From Sorangium cellulosum (lineage in GTDB: Bacteria; Myxococcota_A; Polyangia; Polyangiales; Polyangiaceae): DNA of 64,000 nt. The stretch covers positions 3,059,501-3,123,500 of the forward strand of contig NZ_CP012670.1 of assembly GCF_004135735.1 (NCBI RefSeq), written 5' to 3'. The translations under genes were made by a program, and so were the position numbers. Positions within the stretch are counted from its first letter, which is position 1. The number at the start of each line of letters is the position of its first letter. Shown here one piece after another: positions 61,662 through 64,000 of this stretch. The notes under the pieces are model-generated. The model made no database searches and had not been told where the DNA came from. It saw nothing but the letters and a program-made list of their open reading frames with translations.

Positions 61662-64000
61662 GGCAATCGCGGACATCGACGGGGCGCTCGCGCGGGCGGA
61701 GCAGGCCGAGCGCTCGTTGCGCCAGGGGATCACGAGCGTGACCGCGATCGAGCAGGCGGCCGCGCGGCTCGCCGCCTCCGGCGCCGAGCAGGCCGCCGCC
61801 GGGAAGGAGCAGGGGGCCGCGGCCGGGGCGCTCGCGGGCGGGCTCGAGGAGGCCGGGGCGGCGGCGCAGGCGCTCTCGCGATCGGAGCAGCGGCTGAGCG
61901 GCGCCATCGGCGACGTCGCGCAGGGGTTCCAGGCGACCGCGGGCGGGCTCGAGGCGCTCGGCCCCGCGCTGTCGACCGTGAAGGCCGACGCCGACACGCT
62001 CGGCGCCTCCGCGGAGACGACCGCGGTGACGCTCGAGGAGATCGCCCGCTCGGTGAAGGGGGTGAGCGCCAACGCCGAGGAGCTCGCGGCGTCGAGCGAG
62101 GAGCTCCTCGCCTCCGTCAGCCTGACGAGCGGGAACGCCGAGGAGGTGGCGGCCCGCGGCGAGAGCAGCGCCGCGGCGCTCGAGGAGCTCGCGGCCACGG
62201 TCGAGGAGATGTCGAAGGGCGTCGGGCGCCTGTCGGCCGACGCCCGGGGGGTCGGGCAGCAGATCTCGACAGTGGCCGACGCGGCGGCGGGCGTGAGCGG
62301 CGGCCTCGGGCGCGTCGCGAAGGACGCCGGGGAGATGGCGAGCGCGGTCGAGGAGACCGCCGCGACCGCCGAGGAGATGGCGCGGTCGATCCGCGGCGTG
62401 GCGGAGAGCGCGAGGGCGCTCGACGCGAGCGCCGGGACGACCGCGAGCACGATCACGGAGATCGCGACCTCGGTCGAGCAGGTCGCGGTGACGGCCGAGA
62501 AGAACGCGGCGACCATCGAGGCCAACGCGGTCGCCACCGAGGAGCTCGCGCGCACCGCGCAGCAGGTCGCGCAGAGCGCCGAGCAGATCAGCGCGCTCGC
62601 GGCCGGCAACGCCGCGGCGTCGTCCCAGGTCGAGGCCACGACGCGGAGGATCGTCTCCATCGTCGACGGCGCGCGCGCGACCGCGGAGCAGGGCGTCGCG
62701 ACCGCGCGCCAGGGCGCGGCCACGGTCGGCCGGTCCATCTCCGGCCTCGGGAGCATCCGGCAGGCGATGGCCGACTCCGCGTCGGTCATGAAGGAGATGG
62801 GCCGGCGCGCCGAGGAGATCGGCGACATCGTCCAGACCATCAACCTGATCGCCGATCGCACGAACCTCCTGTCGCTCAACGCCAGCATCGAGGCCGCGCG
62901 GGCAGGGGAGCACGGCCGGGGCTTCGCCGTCGTCGCCGAGGAGATCCGGAACCTCGCGGACCGGGCCGCCGTGTCGAGCGCCGAGATCGCCAAGATCGTC
63001 CGCGCGCTCCAGGCGAGCGCCCGCGAGGCGGTGGCCGCCTCGACCGAGGGCGTGAAGGTCGCGGACGAGGGGACCCGGCTCGCGGGCGACGCCGAGCGGG
63101 CGCTCGCGTCCATCCTGCAGGGGGTCGAGGAGCTCGGCCGGTCGATCCGCGAGATCGACCGGGCGAACGGGGAGCAGGTGCAGGCGGTGAGCTCCCTGGC
63201 CCAGACCGCCGCGCGCATGAGCGACGAGGGCAAGACGATCGCGCGCTCCGCGGCCGAGCAGACCAAGGCGATCCAGGCGCTCGCGCAGGGGAGCGCGCAG
63301 ATGCGCAACATGGCCCGACAGACCAGGGAGGCCACGGCCGAGCAGGCGGGCGCGCTGCGCGACGCCGTGCGGGCCAACGCGCAGCTCACCCAGAGCGCCG
63401 AGCGGGTGTCGCGGGCGATGGACGAGCAGGCGGCCGCGGCGTCCCAGCTCGCGAAGGTCGCCGCGCAGATGCGCGCGCTGACCAACCAGACCAACGCCGC
63501 GCTGACCGAGCAGACGCGCGCGCTCTCCGGGATCGCGGCGGGCGCGCAGGACGTCGCGGGCGCGGCGCAGCGGATGATCGCGGGCCTCGCGGAGCAGGCG
63601 GGCGGGGCGGCCGAGATGGCGCGCGCGATGGACGAGATCCGCAAGCAGACGGCCCAGTCGGCCCGGGGGATCGCCGAGCAGGCGCGGGCCACGAAGCAGA
63701 TCGAGGCGTCCGCCCAGAAGGTCGCGAGGCTCGCGGCCGCGGTGACCGCCGCCACCGCGGACCAGAGCGCGGCGACGTCGGCGCTCGCGAAGGAGGGGGA
63801 CGCGGTGCGCCGGATCGCCCGGCAGACGGCGCGGGCGGTCACCGAGCAGGCGGAGGCCGTCACGGCGCTCTCGGCGGGGGGGGCCCGCCAGGCGTCGGCG
63901 CTCCAGGCCATCGCGCGGTCGGCGGTCGAGCAGTCGGCCCGGAGCGAGGAGCTCGCGGGCGCGCTGTCCCGGCTGCGCGACCCGCTGCGGGATCTGCTCG
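61651..64000 (+). CDS. Long soluble methyl-accepting chemotaxis protein, 3' end cut by window
   Basis: At least 783 residues, open to the window end. There is no signal peptide and no membrane helix; composition is almost entirely Ala/Glu/Gln/Arg/Ser heptad coiled coil. The signalling hairpin tip is canonical: [20 protein letters not shown], then [20 protein letters not shown] with the turn near residues 411-425. That leaves ~410 residues before and ≥358 after the tip, far longer than typical cytoplasmic receptor arms (~150 residues). The C-terminal arm repeats a T/AEQ-A-x-A pattern. Ribosome site GAGGAG precedes ATG 61651 inside cheW. Likely a cytoplasmic cluster receptor; ligand domain absent or further downstream. 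Confidence 0.9.
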   Translation, partial: MAGEAIADIDGALARAEQAERSLRQGITSVTAIEQAAARLAASGAEQAAAGKEQGAAAGALAGGLEEAGAAAQALSRSEQRLSGAIGDVAQGFQATAGGLEALGPALSTVKADADTLGASAETTAVTLEEIARSVKGVSANAEELAASSEELLASVSLTSGNAEEVAARGESSAAALEELAATVEEMSKGVGRLSADARGVGQQISTVADAAAGVSGGLGRVAKDAGEMASAVEETAATAEEMARSIRGVAESARALDASAGTTASTITEIATSVEQVAVTAEKNAATIEANAVATEELARTAQQVAQSAEQISALAAGNAAASSQVEATTRRIVSIVDGARATAEQGVATARQGAATVGRSISGLGSIRQAMADSASVMKEMGRRAEEIGDIVQTINLIADRTNLLSLNASIEAARAGEHGRGFAVVAEEIRNLADRAAVSSAEIAKIVRALQASAREAVAASTEGVKVADEGTRLAGDAERALASILQGVEELGRSIREIDRANGEQVQAVSSLAQTAARMSDEGKTIARSAAEQTKAIQALAQGSAQMRNMARQTREATAEQAGALRDAVRANAQLTQSAERVSRAMDEQAAAASQLAKVAAQMRALTNQTNAALTEQTRALSGIAAGAQDVAGAAQRMIAGLAEQAGGAAEMARAMDEIRKQTAQSARGIAEQARATKQIEASAQKVARLAAAVTAATADQSAATSALAKEGDAVRRIARQTARAVTEQAEAVTALSAGGARQASALQAIARSAVEQSARSEELAGALSRLRDPLRDLL

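Noticed and set aside
60528..63911. A 1127-residue antisense open frame opposite cheA, cheW and the receptor gene
   Set aside because: It is Ala/Ser-rich with no ribosome site or domain. The plus strand holds coupled, motif-rich genes; the frame is open only because of third-position GC bias.

Overview
The window is very GC-rich chromosomal DNA, G/C-heavy at third codon positions, so most long antisense reading frames are shadows. It looks like a large-genome predatory or cellulolytic myxobacterium (Myxococcota, order Polyangiales; Sorangium-like). The reasons are: secreted and lipid-anchored proteins with long Gly/Ala/Ser linkers, a MYXO-CTERM-like tail on a thrombospondin type 3 protein, DUF4215 and cysteine-rich myxobacterial modules, SBBP beta-propellers, xylan- and glucan-active enzymes carried as lipoproteins, and large multi-domain signalling proteins. 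The species call is inference. All coordinates, motifs and alignments were read by eye, with no database search.

Layout. 1-5 kb: 3' end of a FabF-type ketoacyl synthase coupled to an MBL hydrolase, facing a group-2-like sigma factor and RNase J. 5-7.8 kb: a LacI-type sugar-sensor domain fused to a SpoIIE/PP2C phosphatase. 7.8-11.6 kb: hydantoinase/oxoprolinase pair hyuA-hyuB. 11.9-16.1 kb: a small repeat protein, then a co-directional DNA recombination block yifB/comM-recA-ssb. 16.3-25.2 kb: DUF3160 lipoprotein, a GH12-like lipoprotein whose nucleophile position is Tyr, secreted proteins of unknown role, a ferritin-like protein and a membrane metallophosphoesterase. 25.4-29.2 kb: mfd.

29.4-45.1 kb is a surface-protein region: a 1425-residue sialidase-fold/DUF11/DUF4215 protein, a carboxypeptidase-regulatory-like lipoprotein, a Cys-rich lipoprotein, a translationally coupled three-gene operon (PEGA-like protein, SBBP lipoprotein, TSP3/MYXO-CTERM protein), an FAD/Rieske oxidoreductase and a second SBBP lipoprotein. 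45.3-50.3 kb: KGG stress protein, PAP2 membrane phosphatase and four tandem DUF4360 secreted paralogues. 50.8-55.2 kb: a convergent xylan pair, GH67 alpha-glucuronidase and GH43. 55.9-64 kb: a REC-PAS-PAS-HK-REC hybrid kinase divergent from a coupled CheY-CheA-CheW-MCP operon whose receptor is soluble, has very long arms and runs off the window.

Short repeats thread the region. Two families of dispersed inverted repeats occur (three loci and two loci), mostly just downstream of stop codons. There are several tandem arrays: an alternating 22/23-bp array, a 25-bp x3 array, and in-frame linker repeats. The most unusual items are the nucleophile-substituted GH12 protein, the LacI-sensor/PP2C fusion, the four-gene DUF4360 array, the long soluble receptor and the hairpin repeat families. 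No rRNA, tRNA, CRISPR array or transposase was recognised.
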